NCBI RefSeq assembly: GCF_021462225.1
Contig: NC_061808.1
Coordinates: 23,101,119 to 23,165,118, forward strand
Reading direction: 5' to 3'
Source of the DNA: Girardinichthys multiradiatus
Lineage: Eukaryota > Chordata > Actinopteri > Cyprinodontiformes > Goodeidae
DNA length: 64,000 nucleotides
Numbering within the stretch: the first letter of the stretch is position 1; every line of letters starts with the position of its first letter. A model generated the notes under the pieces. That model did not search any database, was not told the origin of the DNA, and worked only from the letters and a program-made list of their open reading frames with translations. Below are positions 1 through 52,891 of this stretch, in pieces. Both the position numbers and the translations under genes were made by a program.

Positions 1-42126
<42,126 letters not shown>

Positions 42127-43370
42127 TGCACACACAGACTGATTCCTGACCTGCTGCTCACTGTGAATCCCACTGATGCTTTATGCCTAAGCTAATAAAG
42201 AGAGTGCAGTATTTGTACCCATTTTCTGGAAGACATTTTCGCTCTGCCTTTTTGGCTCAGAAACTAAATATACACCCATCGGCCTGATGGTCCAGCTCTG
42301 GCAGCCAACTCTTCTCTTGTTCCAGTTTTGTTTCAATGTATATTAGTTAGCTGACAACGTCAGCCTCGAGTGTTTTAGTCAGGGTAACAACAGGAGCATT
42401 TCCAAGTGCTTTTTGAGAATATCAGTTTCACCTCACTGCATTCACGCGGAGGCTGACCTGAAGCTGCAAGCGCTTCCTCAGATATTTCTTTTTGAAAAGT
42501 TAATGATGTAAAACCTCTGTGACTGAGCCATGTCTTCCATTTTTTTGATGTTAACTAGTCTCATAGACGTCCACTAGGTTGTTTAATTGTTCTGTAGATA
42601 TATATATATATATATATATGCTCAGTTCAAAGCTATGGAGGAATCAGAATATCACAGAGCCTAATGTTAACCCATCCCTCTCCAATCTTTACCTAACAGT
42701 AGAGCTGCAGCTTTTCTACTAAAGCCCTTATTTTTCTAGAAGAAGATTTAAGGAGACGAACCAACATGGTGACGGACAACTTTTCCAGAACATTTTTCCA
42801 GTATTCCAATCCACATGAAAATAATATTTTTGTCCAAAAGAAAAATAGCGTAAAAAAATAACATATATATATTTGAAATGGATGTGTGCTGGTTGACTCA
42901 GCTCTGCTGCTAACAATTAAATTACTGATTCATTTATTTGTTTGGGTTATTTTGCTGTTATAAGTTATTTTATTTTTCGCATTAAGAATGGGGAGTTTAT
43001 ATTAATTGTGATAGAAGTCACATGTACAACTGTAAAATGTGAATTCAGTTGCTGTTTTTACTTTTCAGGAGTTGTTGTCTGTGATGAGAGCTTTTGTGGA
43101 TTTCTTGAATGTTTTAAAAAGAAAAAACAAAAAGGTTCACATCAGTGTCCCGACCTGAGCACTACGTTTGTTCTAGGTTTGTTTTTCTGTTGATATTGTG
43201 ATGAAAACTGAAAGCTCTATATTTTATGTACATAAAAACAAGAGCAGCGTTGTGGCTCTTTTCTCTCGTTCGCCTGTTTTATTTTTATAGATTGGGTACA
43301 AGTGAAGAAATGCATCGGCTGATTTACTCAGTGGAGGTGTAAGGTGAGAAATAAAGGTGCTTCATTTGAA
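42127..43370 (+). other. ino80: ino80 3' UTR (probable extent)
   Basis: AATAAA hexamers occur at 42194-42199, only 68 nt after the stop, and at 43350-43355. Either or both could direct cleavage. No other gene or repeat is evident between them apart from an (AT)n run, so the longer 3' UTR of about 1.2 kb is plausible. Confidence 0.5.
42595..42619. repeat. (AT)n microsatellite
   Basis: About 25 bp of alternating AT in the putative ino80 3' UTR. Confidence 0.9.
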
Positions 43371-43429
43371 CCTTTCTCTTGTATGAATGCTTCTGATTTC
43401 TCATCCTTTAAAGATATGTATAAAAACAC

Positions 43430-44060
43430 CTTTATTTTCTCACTATCTGACAATAAATCTAACTTTTCCTGTTGTAGGTTAGTTAAGGTTGCTAAAACTA
43501 TTTGCTAAATGCCACAATAATGAGAAAGATCAATCTTTTTTTTACTTCCGAGTTCACAAGTTTAAATACATTTCTTTAGTATTTTGTAGAATTGCCTTTT
43601 AAACTGTATAACTTGGCTCTAGGATTTGAGAATCCTTCCCCAATCTTCTGACAGTAGTTTGTTGGAGTTTTGGCCCATTAGTTCCTCCTGACAGAACTGC
43701 TGTAACTGAGTCATCTTTTTGTTGGTGGACTTCCTTAGACACAACTTTTCACCTCTGCCCTCAAATCTTCTGTGGTACTGAGATCAGGTCTATGTGATGG
43801 AGACATCTAAATGCTGACTTGCTCATTTTAAGCTGCCCATTTGGCTTTATGCTTTTGGTCTTCTGTCTTTTAGAAGATCCATTTGGGCCCAGGTTTTAAC
43901 TTCAAACACACAGGTATTCTCCAAGGTAGCTTTTTAAGGTTTGGAGTAGCAGATGATAAACATTAGCACTAAGGTGTTAGTCACTCCTTATATTTCTTGA
44001 TATTTTATATCTGCATCTTTTAAGTAAGCATTCAAGACAGAACTTTTCAGAGTTCTCTGT
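43430..44060 (-). mobile_element. Sleeping-Beauty-like Tc1 relic, reverse orientation
   Basis: The plus strand carries the complement of SB-type transposase text: TTGGCCCATTAGTTCCTCCT, GACAGAACTGCTGTAACTGA, GGTACTGAGATCAGGTCTAT and AGAAGATCCATTTGGGCCCA. Terminal-region words (TATCTGACAATAAATCTAAC) are at 43445. It lies in the spacer between the ino80 and chac1 3' ends. Confidence 0.72.
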
Positions 44061-44149
44061 CCTTTATGTTCATTTTAGAATATAAATAATGAAGTTCATT
44101 ATGCATTTTTGGCCCAGATAGACTTGGTAGGCTTTAAATGTGGACCCTG

Positions 44150-44400
44150 GTAAAAGAACAAACAAAAAAAAGACAATTAAGGAAGGGAGATGTGGCACAA
44201 AAAAGTACAACATAAGGAAAGGTACTGAAAGAAAGATCACAATGGGAGGACACAAGGATAGAAAGAAGGAAAAAGGCATAGTAAGGAAAGACAGAACCAA
44301 GAAAGGAAATAGAAGAAAGGACACAAGAAAGGAATGAGGGAAAGGCATAAAGTAGGGAGAAGGAAGGACAACATTTAGACCAATGCAAGAAGGACTAAAG
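44150..44400. repeat. Purine-rich imperfect minisatellite
   Basis: Variants of GAAAGGAcAnAAnAAAGGA recur every 20-30 nt between 44150 and 44400; the plus strand is almost wholly A/G. No coding interpretation. Confidence 0.6.
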
Positions 44401-45057
44401 TCTGGAGATAAAGACTTTCTACACTTATTTTCACTTTTCCACATTGTGTAGGAACCCTGGAACCAAAACGTATCATTGCTACCAAGTTTGCTATTTTATG
44501 TAGACGCTATAAAATAAATGGCAAATGACGCAGAATAATGCAACTTAAAGCAGAACCCTTGGGAATCTGTTTTTTTGCCAAGTTATTTAATTTGGCCAAC
44601 ACTGCAACATCCTAAAAGGTGCTTCTTACACCTTATTGCTTCATATATTTCCTGAAAATGGCTTCGCTTCTTTGTAGTAATGTGGAATAAGGTGAGAGGT
44701 AATTCCAGTATTGATCCCCCATTCTATGAAACAAAATGCTCTCTGCAAGGCTTAATGCAAATCATGTATTAAACTTCAGTTGAGGGAAATTATGGCTTTT
44801 CAATGTGGTGGTGTAATCGCATTTGTTGGGATTTTAAGTGCTTTTGTGTTGAGGCTCAGATATAATCAATAAGCCCCTCGAGGTTCACGGATCAGACTTG
44901 CAAACACAGGACTTCCAGGTCTGAGTTTACTCCCGGCCAGTTACACAAACTGGCGCGCTTAGCCAGACCTTCAACTTGAATGGCTTCCAAGGTACAAGCT
45001 GCCCCGGTCACAGTCTGGGAGTGTCTAACACTGTTACACCTATTCCTGAGGTCAATA

Positions 45058-45090
45058 ACACACACACACACACACACAAAAAAAAAAAAA
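45058..45090. repeat. (CA)n followed by poly(A)
   Basis: About ten CA units run into thirteen or more A bases in the ino80/chac1 spacer. Confidence 0.9.
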
Positions 45091-45319
45091 ACACACTTTG
45101 CTAAAACGCAACACACAGTCCAGTCAAATCCAGACCATGGATTTAAAAAGACATGTTCCAGGCTTTACATGGGCTCTGTAAAGCCATGTTGGTTATAACA
45201 CCACAGGTCAGTGGGGTTGACACAAAAATGTTTAGCATGAAAACATTTGAAATATGAGAAATTATATTACATGGCCCTTTTTACAACAACAAAGGCACAA
45301 AGGTTTCCGTTTTCAGGTT

Positions 45320-45325
45320 TTTATT
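45320..45325 (-). promoter_or_regulatory. chac1: chac1 polyadenylation signal
   Basis: TTTATT on the plus strand is AATAAA on the chac1 strand. It is about 305 nt after the stop codon, giving a short 3' UTR. Confidence 0.6.
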
Positions 45326-45630
45326 TCCATTTTGACTTTGAACTGGATGGAAGTTGCTTCACATACACATCACAGTACCCATTTAGTGAACTTTAGTTAC
45401 AGTAAACAATTTGATACCTTAGAGCAATGAACTGGACAGCTTCAAAACTGAGGAAAAACTAGCTGTGTCTCAAGCCAAACCACATAATGCATACAGTTTA
45501 TGAGAATTGCACATTTCATAGGATTTCCTACAATGATGTCTGCACCTATAGAAAATAACTGGACTGACATGACAGATTACAGCCTCCTGATGAGTCGACC
45601 ACTATAAGCTAGTGAAACAAAGGGTACAAG

Positions 45631-46014
45631 CTACTGAGCTGCCAAAAGGTAAGACACAACTGTCAGCGCAGCCGTCTCGATAGCAAATAGGTGATGGTCC
45701 TCCACCTGAGGGCAGCTGCTCCTCATGAACTCCGCCAGCCGGAGCAGGTACTCCAGGTTGTGGCCAGTCTTCCCTCTGCACACAGCGATCTGGGCTCCGA
45801 TTTCCTCTGGAGTAGCCGGCCCAAGGTAGAGGGGATTGTCAGCGGTGGCAATGTACACCAGCGCTTGAACAGATGACCCATCCTCTCCGTCGGGGAAGAA
45901 ATCCACCATCTTTGTGATGTACCCGCCACGGACCGTCTCTCGAACAGTGAGGTACTTGAGGGAGTCCTCCAACTGTGAGCCCGACACCTCGAAAGACACA
46001 CCCCATGTGGTCGC
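45631..46014 (-). CDS. chac1: chac1 exon 3 and stop
   Basis: Follows tttctttttag. Begins ATTWGVSFEVSG (human CTWGVAYQV), contains YLTVRETVRGGY and NPLYLGPATPEEIGAQIAVC, and stops at 45631-45633. Confidence 0.95.
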   Translation of the reverse strand, partial: ATTWGVSFEVSGSQLEDSLKYLTVRETVRGGYITKMVDFFPDGEDGSSVQALVYIATADNPLYLGPATPEEIGAQIAVCRGKTGHNLEYLLRLAEFMRSSCPQVEDHHLFAIETAALTVVSYLLAAQ

Positions 46015-46698
46015 CTAAAAAGAAACAAAGTGGAGAGAGAAAGAGAGATAGAGAGAAAGAAAGAGAGAGAGAGAAAGAGAGCGAGAGAGAGAGAGAGAGA
46101 GAGTCAGCTTTGGTGTCCGGGAACTCCTGTGCAGTTTCAGGCAGTAGTTAGAAGTTCCACTTACGTCTTCGTCTTCAATCAGTGTCACCACTCTTCCGGG
46201 CTGGGGAGGAGAGAAATGGGTTACATAAGTATAAATAAATAAAAAGGATATCATTTCAGCAAATATGGAAACTACATAAGTGTATAAATGTCAACGTATG
46301 CATGAGTTACACCAGTAATCCTCTTAATACAAGAATGGCAAACAATATACTGTTGATAACATTTTTAATTTCTGGATATCATCTCGTGACCGCCACTCAG
46401 CCCTTCACGACCCACAGTTGGGTTCCGAACCAAACTCTGGGAACCATTGTCATGACGTAATCTGGGCCAAGTATCTAATACACATCCACCTTTTCACACT
46501 TCCATTTAAAACTGTATTCCCACTTACCGACTCGTCATTCCCGCGATGGAAGTTGTCTCCATGCCAGAAACGCCTCTTGTAGCCTCGAATGTAACCGACC
46601 TCACTCCTCTTGTACTTGAAGTCCGGCTTCCACACCAGCGACCCGTACCCGAAGATCCACAGGCTGCTCTTCCCTGCGACGATGTCTTGAGGTTTCAT
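45631..46698 (-). CDS. chac1: ChaC1 glutathione-specific gamma-glutamylcyclotransferase, 3 exons
   Basis: Cytosolic enzyme that cleaves glutathione to 5-oxoproline and Cys-Gly. It is a target of the unfolded-protein/ATF4-CHOP response and has been reported to dampen Notch maturation. Exons on the minus strand: 46698-46528 (57 codons), 46200-46165 (12 codons) and 46014-45631 (127 codons plus TAG), in all 196 residues with phase 0 junctions and GT-AG sites. Visible motifs: the FGYGSLVWKPDF substrate-binding loop (residues 16-27), RGYKRRFWHGDNFHRG (38-53), PGRVVTLIEDED (58-69), and YLTVRETVRGGY carrying the probable catalytic Glu. GHNLEYLLRLAEFM closes the fold. Human CHAC1 is longer at the N-terminus. 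CHAC2 is the main alternative, but three exons and the position between ino80 and dll4 favour chac1. The start is the only in-frame ATG before the YGSL motif. Confidence 0.95.
46032..46103. repeat. (GA)n/(CT)n microsatellite in chac1 intron 2
   Basis: 72 bp of GA-rich sequence on the plus strand. On the chac1 strand it is a long CT tract ending about 17 nt before the exon 3 acceptor, in an intron of only 150 bp, so it doubles as the polypyrimidine tract. Confidence 0.92.
46165..46200 (-). CDS. chac1: chac1 exon 2 (36 nt)
   Basis: Tiny exon, PGRVVTLIEDED, between cctccccag and GTAAGT. The reading is phase 0 on both sides and matches human PGRVVTLLEDHE. Confidence 0.93.
46384..46450. repeat. 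Short interspersed fragment in chac1 intron 1
   Basis: CACGACCCACAGTTGGGTTC and AACTCTGGGAACCATTGTCA resemble the GGTTCCCA-type end of a fish hAT repeat. Too short to be sure. Confidence 0.3.
46528..46698 (-). CDS. chac1: chac1 exon 1
   Basis: MKPQDIVAGKSSLWIFGYGS begins at 46698. The exon ends GAGTCG|GTAAGT. It contains the YGSL nucleotide/substrate loop. Confidence 0.95.
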
Positions 46699-46925
46699 GT
46701 TGATCGGTAGTGTTGACGTTCAGATGAATCGATGTGATTTTTAAAAAAAAAAGAGAAAATCAGCTGTGTGGTGACTAGCTGGTTGTTAGCGTTAGCTTCC
46801 TCCGGTCCAGAAGGAGAGGTACTGGTTGGCTCGCCGGGATACCGCGTACGGTACTGGAGCCCAACTGCTTAGCAGTTGCGAAGATGGAGTTTCGCGGTTG
46901 ATTTTGCCTTGCACTGTGCATCGCC

Positions 46926-46934
46926 ATTGCATTA
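46926..46934 (-). promoter_or_regulatory. chac1: CARE-like site near the chac1 5' end
   Basis: The minus strand reads TAATGCAAT, one mismatch from the C/EBP-ATF composite core TGATGCAAT, about 230 bp upstream of the chac1 ATG. Confidence 0.35.
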
Positions 46935-47155
46935 GAGGTGCCGCATCATGCCCTAAAAATCCATGGCAGCCGCTTAGGCCTGTGGCTCGATGGGAGAAGA
47001 AAAAGGGCAAAAGTTGTTTGGCCAGCCGCTGCGCCGGCCTGTGAAGGAGTTAATAAAAAAAAAAAATGAATAGATAGATCGAGGTTTTCAAGATGTAACC
47101 GTTCTAAACGCGCCACTGTTGGTCGTGCCTCCCCCAGTAGAGGTGTTTTTCTGTC

Positions 47156-47164
47156 TGACGCATT
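47156..47164 (+). promoter_or_regulatory. chac1: ATF/CRE-like motif upstream of chac1
   Basis: TGACGCATT, one mismatch from TGACGCAAT, about 460 bp upstream of the chac1 ATG. Confidence 0.4.
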
Positions 47165-47469
47165 TCCTCGATAAGATGGCGAAGTGACGTTCGGGCAGTT
47201 ATACAGCAAAAGGGTAGGTGGGTGGGGCCTCACTAATGCTTTCAACCAATAATATTCATGTAGACTGTCTTTCCTGTCCTTTTTAGCCACACACATTTCG
47301 GTGCACTGAAGTAAGGCGGGTCTTAGGATTACACTCGACATATGATTTGTCCAAATTCAACTTATGACGTAGTTTCAGGTTTTACTCTGATTCGTTACTG
47401 AATTTTCACTCTAATGAACCTAGTTTTTAATTGGTCCATCTTGTTGTCATTCTTTTAACATAATCTGGC

Positions 47470-47478
47470 TGACGCAAC
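47470..47478 (+). promoter_or_regulatory. chac1: ATF/CRE-like motif upstream of chac1
   Basis: TGACGCAAC, a good ATF4-C/EBP composite half-site pair, about 775 bp upstream of the chac1 ATG. Confidence 0.4.
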
Positions 47479-47528
47479 TTGGCTCAGCATTTCAGGTCTC
47501 TTGAAGCAAGCCAGCAACATACCAAGAC

Positions 47529-47537
47529 ATTGCGTCA
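47529..47537 (-). promoter_or_regulatory. chac1: ATF/CRE motif TGACGCAAT upstream of chac1
   Basis: The minus strand reads TGACGCAAT, the ATF4-type composite motif, about 835 bp upstream of the ATG and in the same orientation as chac1. CHAC1 is an established ATF4/CHOP target in mammals. That this site is used is inference. Confidence 0.45.
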
Positions 47538-47599
47538 TCCTTGGGACAGTCTTAGATGCTTCACCCTACATCTTAGTCATACTTTACAAAAAACATGAA

Positions 47600-49040
47600 A
47601 CTTTTACAAGACTTCATTTTATCGTGTGTATTTTTTTTTTGTAAATGCTCTGACTTGGCTTTTAATAAAGTGGAATAAACTGAATTGAATGAAGTTGCAA
47701 TTTTTTGCAATTTGTTGGTGGGACAAACTCAAAGAGACATGTCGGGGAGTTTAAACAGAACCTTATATGGTTGTTTACATGAGGCTGAAGCATGTAGGAA
47801 CTGTAATTACCTCTCACTGCTCAAGTATCCAAGAGCTGAATAAAGACTAACCCTCACTTCATGCCAAGCCTCTTAACTTTTAAAAGAACTGTTGAAAGTG
47901 TTTATACACATTCTTTTCCCACCATTCTTCATTATTTCTCTACTTCACACTCAAGGCCAAGTTTGTGCAACAACACTGCTGCAAGCCACTAACACAGACT
48001 TATACATTTTATTTCCCACACTGGTTATGAACATAATAATAATTAATGCACACACATAATATATCTCCACAACATATATATCTATAGTTACATTTGGGTA
48101 TTTGTTCAATCCAGCAGAGGGTCACCCTGACATACTCCCTGGGATATATGTGGCTATCCAATAGGTCAGAATGTAGTAAACAGGAAATTTTTGTTTTAGT
48201 TTTCTATACACACACAAGCAGGATCCTTTTTAATAAAATGTTGGATGTTTTTTTTCTATTTCTTTGCTTATGTACCCATCAGACATACCAAATCCTCCCA
48301 AATAAAAAGCTTCAAAAATAAATCTGTGTTAGATCAAATACAAATACCTTTTTCAACTTCTGACCACCATGTGGACCATGTTGAATGAGCATTTGACTTC
48401 ACAGCTCTAGGACCTGTTCAGACATACCAAAATACCTCCCTCTCCTGTCAGATCTTATATACAGTTATTGTACCGGCTCATCTGTGCTCAATAAATAGAT
48501 TATCTATAAATAGGTGGTATTATCTGCTTTAATAAGATACCAGTCAAGTGTATCATCTCCTCATAGATCCAGTCCAGGCAAGATTTGAATGACCCTCTGT
48601 CAGGCACAAGCTTGCAACCCCTCACACTGTGCTCTTTCATTTCCATCTGCTGCATATGCACCACATCTCAGAGCTAGTGACACCTTGCCATGCCGAGGCC
48701 TTTGATGACACCCACAGCGGTGGTGTTTTCTCTGTGAAATAATCATTTTGACTAATCTGCAATTAGAAATCAATAGTAAGACAAGAAAGGTCAATGATCT
48801 CCGTAAAAAGCCAGGCAGTATTTCTGCAGCATGGAAAGTGGGAGTTGGTTTTCAGTTCTATGTTTAAAGTCTTTTATAGGTCAAGGACAGGTCAATCATA
48901 TCTAAGCAAGAACAAGGTTGCATGCGCAAGGTGATGTCAACAAAACCAACTGATCTGATTGCTGCAGCTTAAACAGGTATTTGCATACACTGTATAAAGG
49001 ACAAATAACCATATTTCCCCACTATCTGACATAAAAAATA
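47600..49040. other. Intergenic spacer, nothing recognised
   Basis: AT-rich sequence with no coding frame, RNA gene or repeat that I can identify on either strand. Confidence 0.5.
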
Positions 49041-49049
49041 GTGAACTTG

Positions 49050-49840
49050 TCCTGTGTTTGGTCAGTTAGGATCACCAAAATTGTTTTTACATTCATATAG
49101 TATAATTCGGTGGTGTTATTTTATAGCACACCTCAAACAGACTGCTTTCTTGTGCCATAGTGGAAAAATTGAAATAAGTCAGCCAACTATTAGGAAAAGA
49201 ACGGTGTGCCTCCACAAATCTGGTTCTTACTGTGGCATATTGTCCAGATATCTGTAAAGTGCCACATTTATCTGTTCAAACACTTGTATAAGCAAGTATA
49301 GACACCACTCAGTAAGGAAGAAGCCATTATTTTAACAGCAATATAAGAATGCAATGATTAAGACCTTAATTTATGAAGACACATGCTGTCTGGTGATTCT
49401 AAAAATCAAAGTTTTGGGCGAAAAATAACTAAAAATGTTTTTGTCATGTATAGAGGTGGCAACATCATGTTATTGCTGTTTTGCAGCAGAAGGAACCAGT
49501 GGACCTCACAAAATAAATTGCATTATGAGGAAAAAACATCATAAGGACATCTTGAAGCAACATTTCAATATTGGACAACAATGGACAGATCAGTTACAAA
49601 GTGGTGTAGGACAGCAAAATCATCGTTTTGCCGAGACAGTCACTAAGTTCGGATCTCAGTGCCATAGAAAACTTGCATTCAAGCTGAAACTCTGACTCAG
49701 TTACACCGGCGTTGTCAGGAGGAATGGGTGAAAAAGCTTGTGGAAAGAAACCCAAATATTTGATCCAAATCATACAGTTTAAAAAGCAACTCTTTCAAAT
49801 ATTAAGGAAATGTAAAGCTTCTGAATTGTGAAAAAAAAAA
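49050..49840 (+). mobile_element. Sleeping-Beauty-like Tc1 relic
   Basis: The plus strand retains SB-type transposase text: GTGGCAACATCATGTTATTG (GGxIMLW region), CTTGAAGCAACATTTCAATA, TGACTCAGTTACACCGGCGT and TCAGGAGGAATGGGTGAAAA. It is broken by many indels. Confidence 0.75.
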
Positions 49841-50384
49841 AAATATATATCTTTCTCATTGTTCTGGAATTTGGCAAACATAAATTATTATGGTAATCCT
49901 GACTGAAAAAAATGGTCTGATTTGATGTCAGACAGAAAAAAAGCTGTCTTTTTATACAGAGAATATAAATATCCGATTTAAACAGAAGATCTTCTACTTG
50001 GTTTGTCTGAATTATACAGAAAGTCATCTTATTTTTGGTAATAGAAATGCAAATAGGCTTCATGATTTTCAAGAGTCGCTGGTTAAGGATTAAACAGAAC
50101 CTAAGGATGGTTTGAGTTTTGTTTGGACTTCTGCTGACCACATCCTTCCTGTGCAGGGGGTTCTTACTGACACCTAGTGTTAATTAAATAGACAACTCCA
50201 AGTGTAGGGCTCAGAAAAGCTACTGACTGCCAATCAGCAGCTGACGAATAGATTAAATTTTTAAGATAGACCAATCAGAAACAACAAAACAGAAAAGATA
50301 AACCCTCTTCCAAAAACACTACAATACTAAAGGAAACAACTTAGTTGTTTAGAAACAAAACTATCAATTGTGATCTGCATTTGT

Positions 50385-51310
50385 ATTTCACCCCTTTTAT
50401 TCTGATACACCAAAGTGAGATTCAGTGCAACCAATTGCTTTCAGAAGACGGCGTGTAGTGTCAAACATTTGGAAGATGGTACTCTTGTCAAATGACACCA
50501 AAATTAAACTTCTTGGCCTACCTGCAAAACATTTTATGATAACTAACACTTTACATTCCCCTTCAATCCATCCCAACTGTATAACATGGTTGTGGCAGCG
50601 TCATGCTGTGGGGATGCTTTTCTTAAGCAAAGACAGGGAGGCTGGTCAAAGCTGACAGTAGTATGGATTGTGCTAAAATACAAAACAATCCTCATAAAGA
50701 ACCTGTTAAAGGCTGCTAGAAACTTGAAACTGGGGAGGAGGTTTACTTTCCAGCAACATAACAAGCGATTAGAATAGTTTAGTCAAAGCCCAGATCTAAA
50801 TCCAACTGAGAATATGCAGACTTGAAAATTTAACATTTATAGATGCTCTCCATTGAATCCGACTGAGCTTAAGCTATGTTGTAAATATTGGCAAAAGTTT
50901 TAGTCTCTGGATGTGCATAGCTGGTAGAGAGATACGCTGTAAGACTTATAGCTGAAACTGCACTAAAAGGTGCTTCAACAAATGCATGCCTTACAACTTT
51001 TGAGGCCTTAATAGAAGAGCTGTATTTGTAATATGATTACATTATACACATAGGTGGACTCTACATATCATCTGGGTGATTTTGGAAGGCAGTTGGTTCC
51101 ACGGGATTCTATTTAGAGGCCTCAAAGAGGGTTGAATACATATGCATCCCTCACGTTTCACATTTTCAGTTTCACAAACCATTGATAATTTTCTTTCCAT
51201 AGTTATGCACTACTTTGTGTTGGTCTATCACATAAAATGCCAGTAAAATACATTGAAGTTAGGGGTTGTAATGTGATAAAGTGAAAATTTACAATGGACA
51301 CCTTTGCATA
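50385..51310 (+). mobile_element. Degenerate Tc1-like copy
   Basis: CAGTGCAACCAATTGCTTTC at the left, then AAATTAAACTTCTTGGCCTA, GTGGCAGCGTCATGCTGTGG, CAGTCAAAGCCCAGATCTAA and GGTCTATCACATAAAATGCC at the right. This copy preserves the GGGSIMLWG-type region best (open frame 50425-50655) but is frame-broken. It ends next to the 51327 element. Confidence 0.82.
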
Positions 51311-51326
51311 CTATATATTATATATA

Positions 51327-52889
51327 CACTGCTCAAAAAAATAAAGGGAACACTCAAATAACACATCCTAGATCTGAATGAATGAAATATTCTCATTGAA
51401 TACTTTGTTCTGTACAAAGTTAAATGTGCTGACAACAAAATGACACAAAAATCATCAATGGAAATCAAATTTATTAACCAATGGAGGCCTGGATTTGAAG
51501 TCACACACAAAATTAAAGTGGAAAAACACACTAGAGGCTGATCCAACTTTGATGTAATGTCCTTAAAACAAGTCAAAATGAGGCTCAGTATTGTGTGTGA
51601 CCTCCACGTGTCTGTATGACCTCCCTACAACGCCTGGGCATGCTCCTGATGATGGATGGTCTCCTGAGGGATCTCATCCCAGACCTGGACTAAAGCATCC
51701 ACCAACTCCTGGACAGTCTGTGGTGCAACGTGACGTTGGTGGATGGAGCGAGACATGATGTCCCAGATGTGCTCAATCGGATTCCGGTCTGGGGAACGGG
51801 CGGGCCAGTCCATAGCTTCAATGTCCTGATCTTGCAGGAACTGCTGACACACTCCAGCCACATGAGGTCTAACATTGTCCTGCATTAAGAGGAACCCAGG
51901 GCCAACCGCACCAGCATATGGTCTCACAAGGGGTCTGAGGATCTCATCTTGGTACCTAATGGCAAACAGGCTACCTCTGGCGAGCACATGGAGGGCCGTG
52001 TGGCCCTCCAAAGAAATGCCACCCCACACCATTACTGACCCACTGCCAAACTGGTCATGCTGAAGGATGTTGCAGGCAGCAGATCACTCTCCACGGTGTC
52101 TCCAGACTCTGTCACGTCTGTCACATGTGGTCAGTGTGAACCTGCTTTCATCTGTGAAGAGCACAGGGCGCCAGTGGTGAATTTGCCAATCCTGGTGTTC
52201 TCTGGCAAATGCCAAGCGTCCTGCATGGTGTTGGGCTGTGAGCACAACCCCCATTTGTGGACGTCAGGCCCTCATACCATCCTCATGGAGTTGGTTTCTA
52301 ACCGTTTGTGCAGACACATGCACATTTGTGGCCTGCTGGAGGTCATTTTGCAGGGCTCTGGCAGTGCTCCTCCTGTTCCTCCTTGCACAAACGCGGTCCT
52401 GCTGCTGGGTTGTTGCCCTCCTACGGCCTCCTCCATGTCTCCTGGTGTACTGGCCTGTCTCCTGGTAGCGCCTCCAGGGTCTGGACACTACGCTGACAGA
52501 CACAGCAAACTTTCTTGCCACAGCTCGCATTGATGTGCCATCCTGGATGAGCTGCACTACCTGAGCCACTTGTGTGGGTTGTAGAGTTCGTCTCATGCTA
52601 CCACAAGTGTGAAAGCACCACCAACATTCAAAAGTGACCAAAACATCAGCCAGAAAGCAAAGGTACTGAGAAGTGGTCTGTGGTCCCCACCTACAGAACC
52701 ACTCCTTTATTGAGTGTTTCTTGCTAATCGCCAAAGATTTCCCCCTGTTGTCTATTCCATTTGAACAACATCATGTGAAATTAATTGTCAATCAGTGTTG
52801 CTTCCTAAGTGGAGAGTTTGATTTCACAGAAGTTTGATTTACTTCGAATTATATATTGTTTAAGAGTTCCCTTTATTTTTTGAGCAGTG
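51327..52889 (-). mobile_element. Near-intact Tc1/mariner element, 1563 bp, TA-flanked
   Basis: Terminal inverted repeats CACTGCTCAAAAAAATAAAG at 51327 and the complement of CTTTATTTTTTGAGCAGTG at 52889 agree over about 25 bp apart from one A. Both ends are flanked by TA, the Tc1/mariner target duplication. The interior carries one transposase gene on the minus strand (next entry). It is distinct in sequence from the Tc1-like and SB-like families elsewhere in the window and much better preserved, so it inserted more recently. Confidence 0.92.
51625..52596 (-). pseudogene. Tc1/mariner DD34E transposase with two premature stops
   Basis: A single frame of 324 codons from ATG at 52596 ([14 protein letters not shown]) to TAG at 51625. 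The N-terminal helix-turn-helix ([17 protein letters not shown]) and the catalytic triad regions FTDESRFTL, LMQDNVRPH and SPDRNPIEHIWD are present. The second Asp and the Glu are separated by 34 residues (DD34E, the Tc1 type). The frame is interrupted only at codon 111 (TGA at 52266-52264) and codon 171 (TGA at 52086-52084), both consistent with CpG decay of arginine codons. No frameshift was detected by eye. Confidence 0.9.
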
Positions 52890-52891
52890 TA

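Noticed and set aside
44140..44337. Lys/Arg-rich small protein in the purine-rich tract
   Set aside because: The translation simply reflects a GAAAGGA-type minisatellite; there is no start context or homology.
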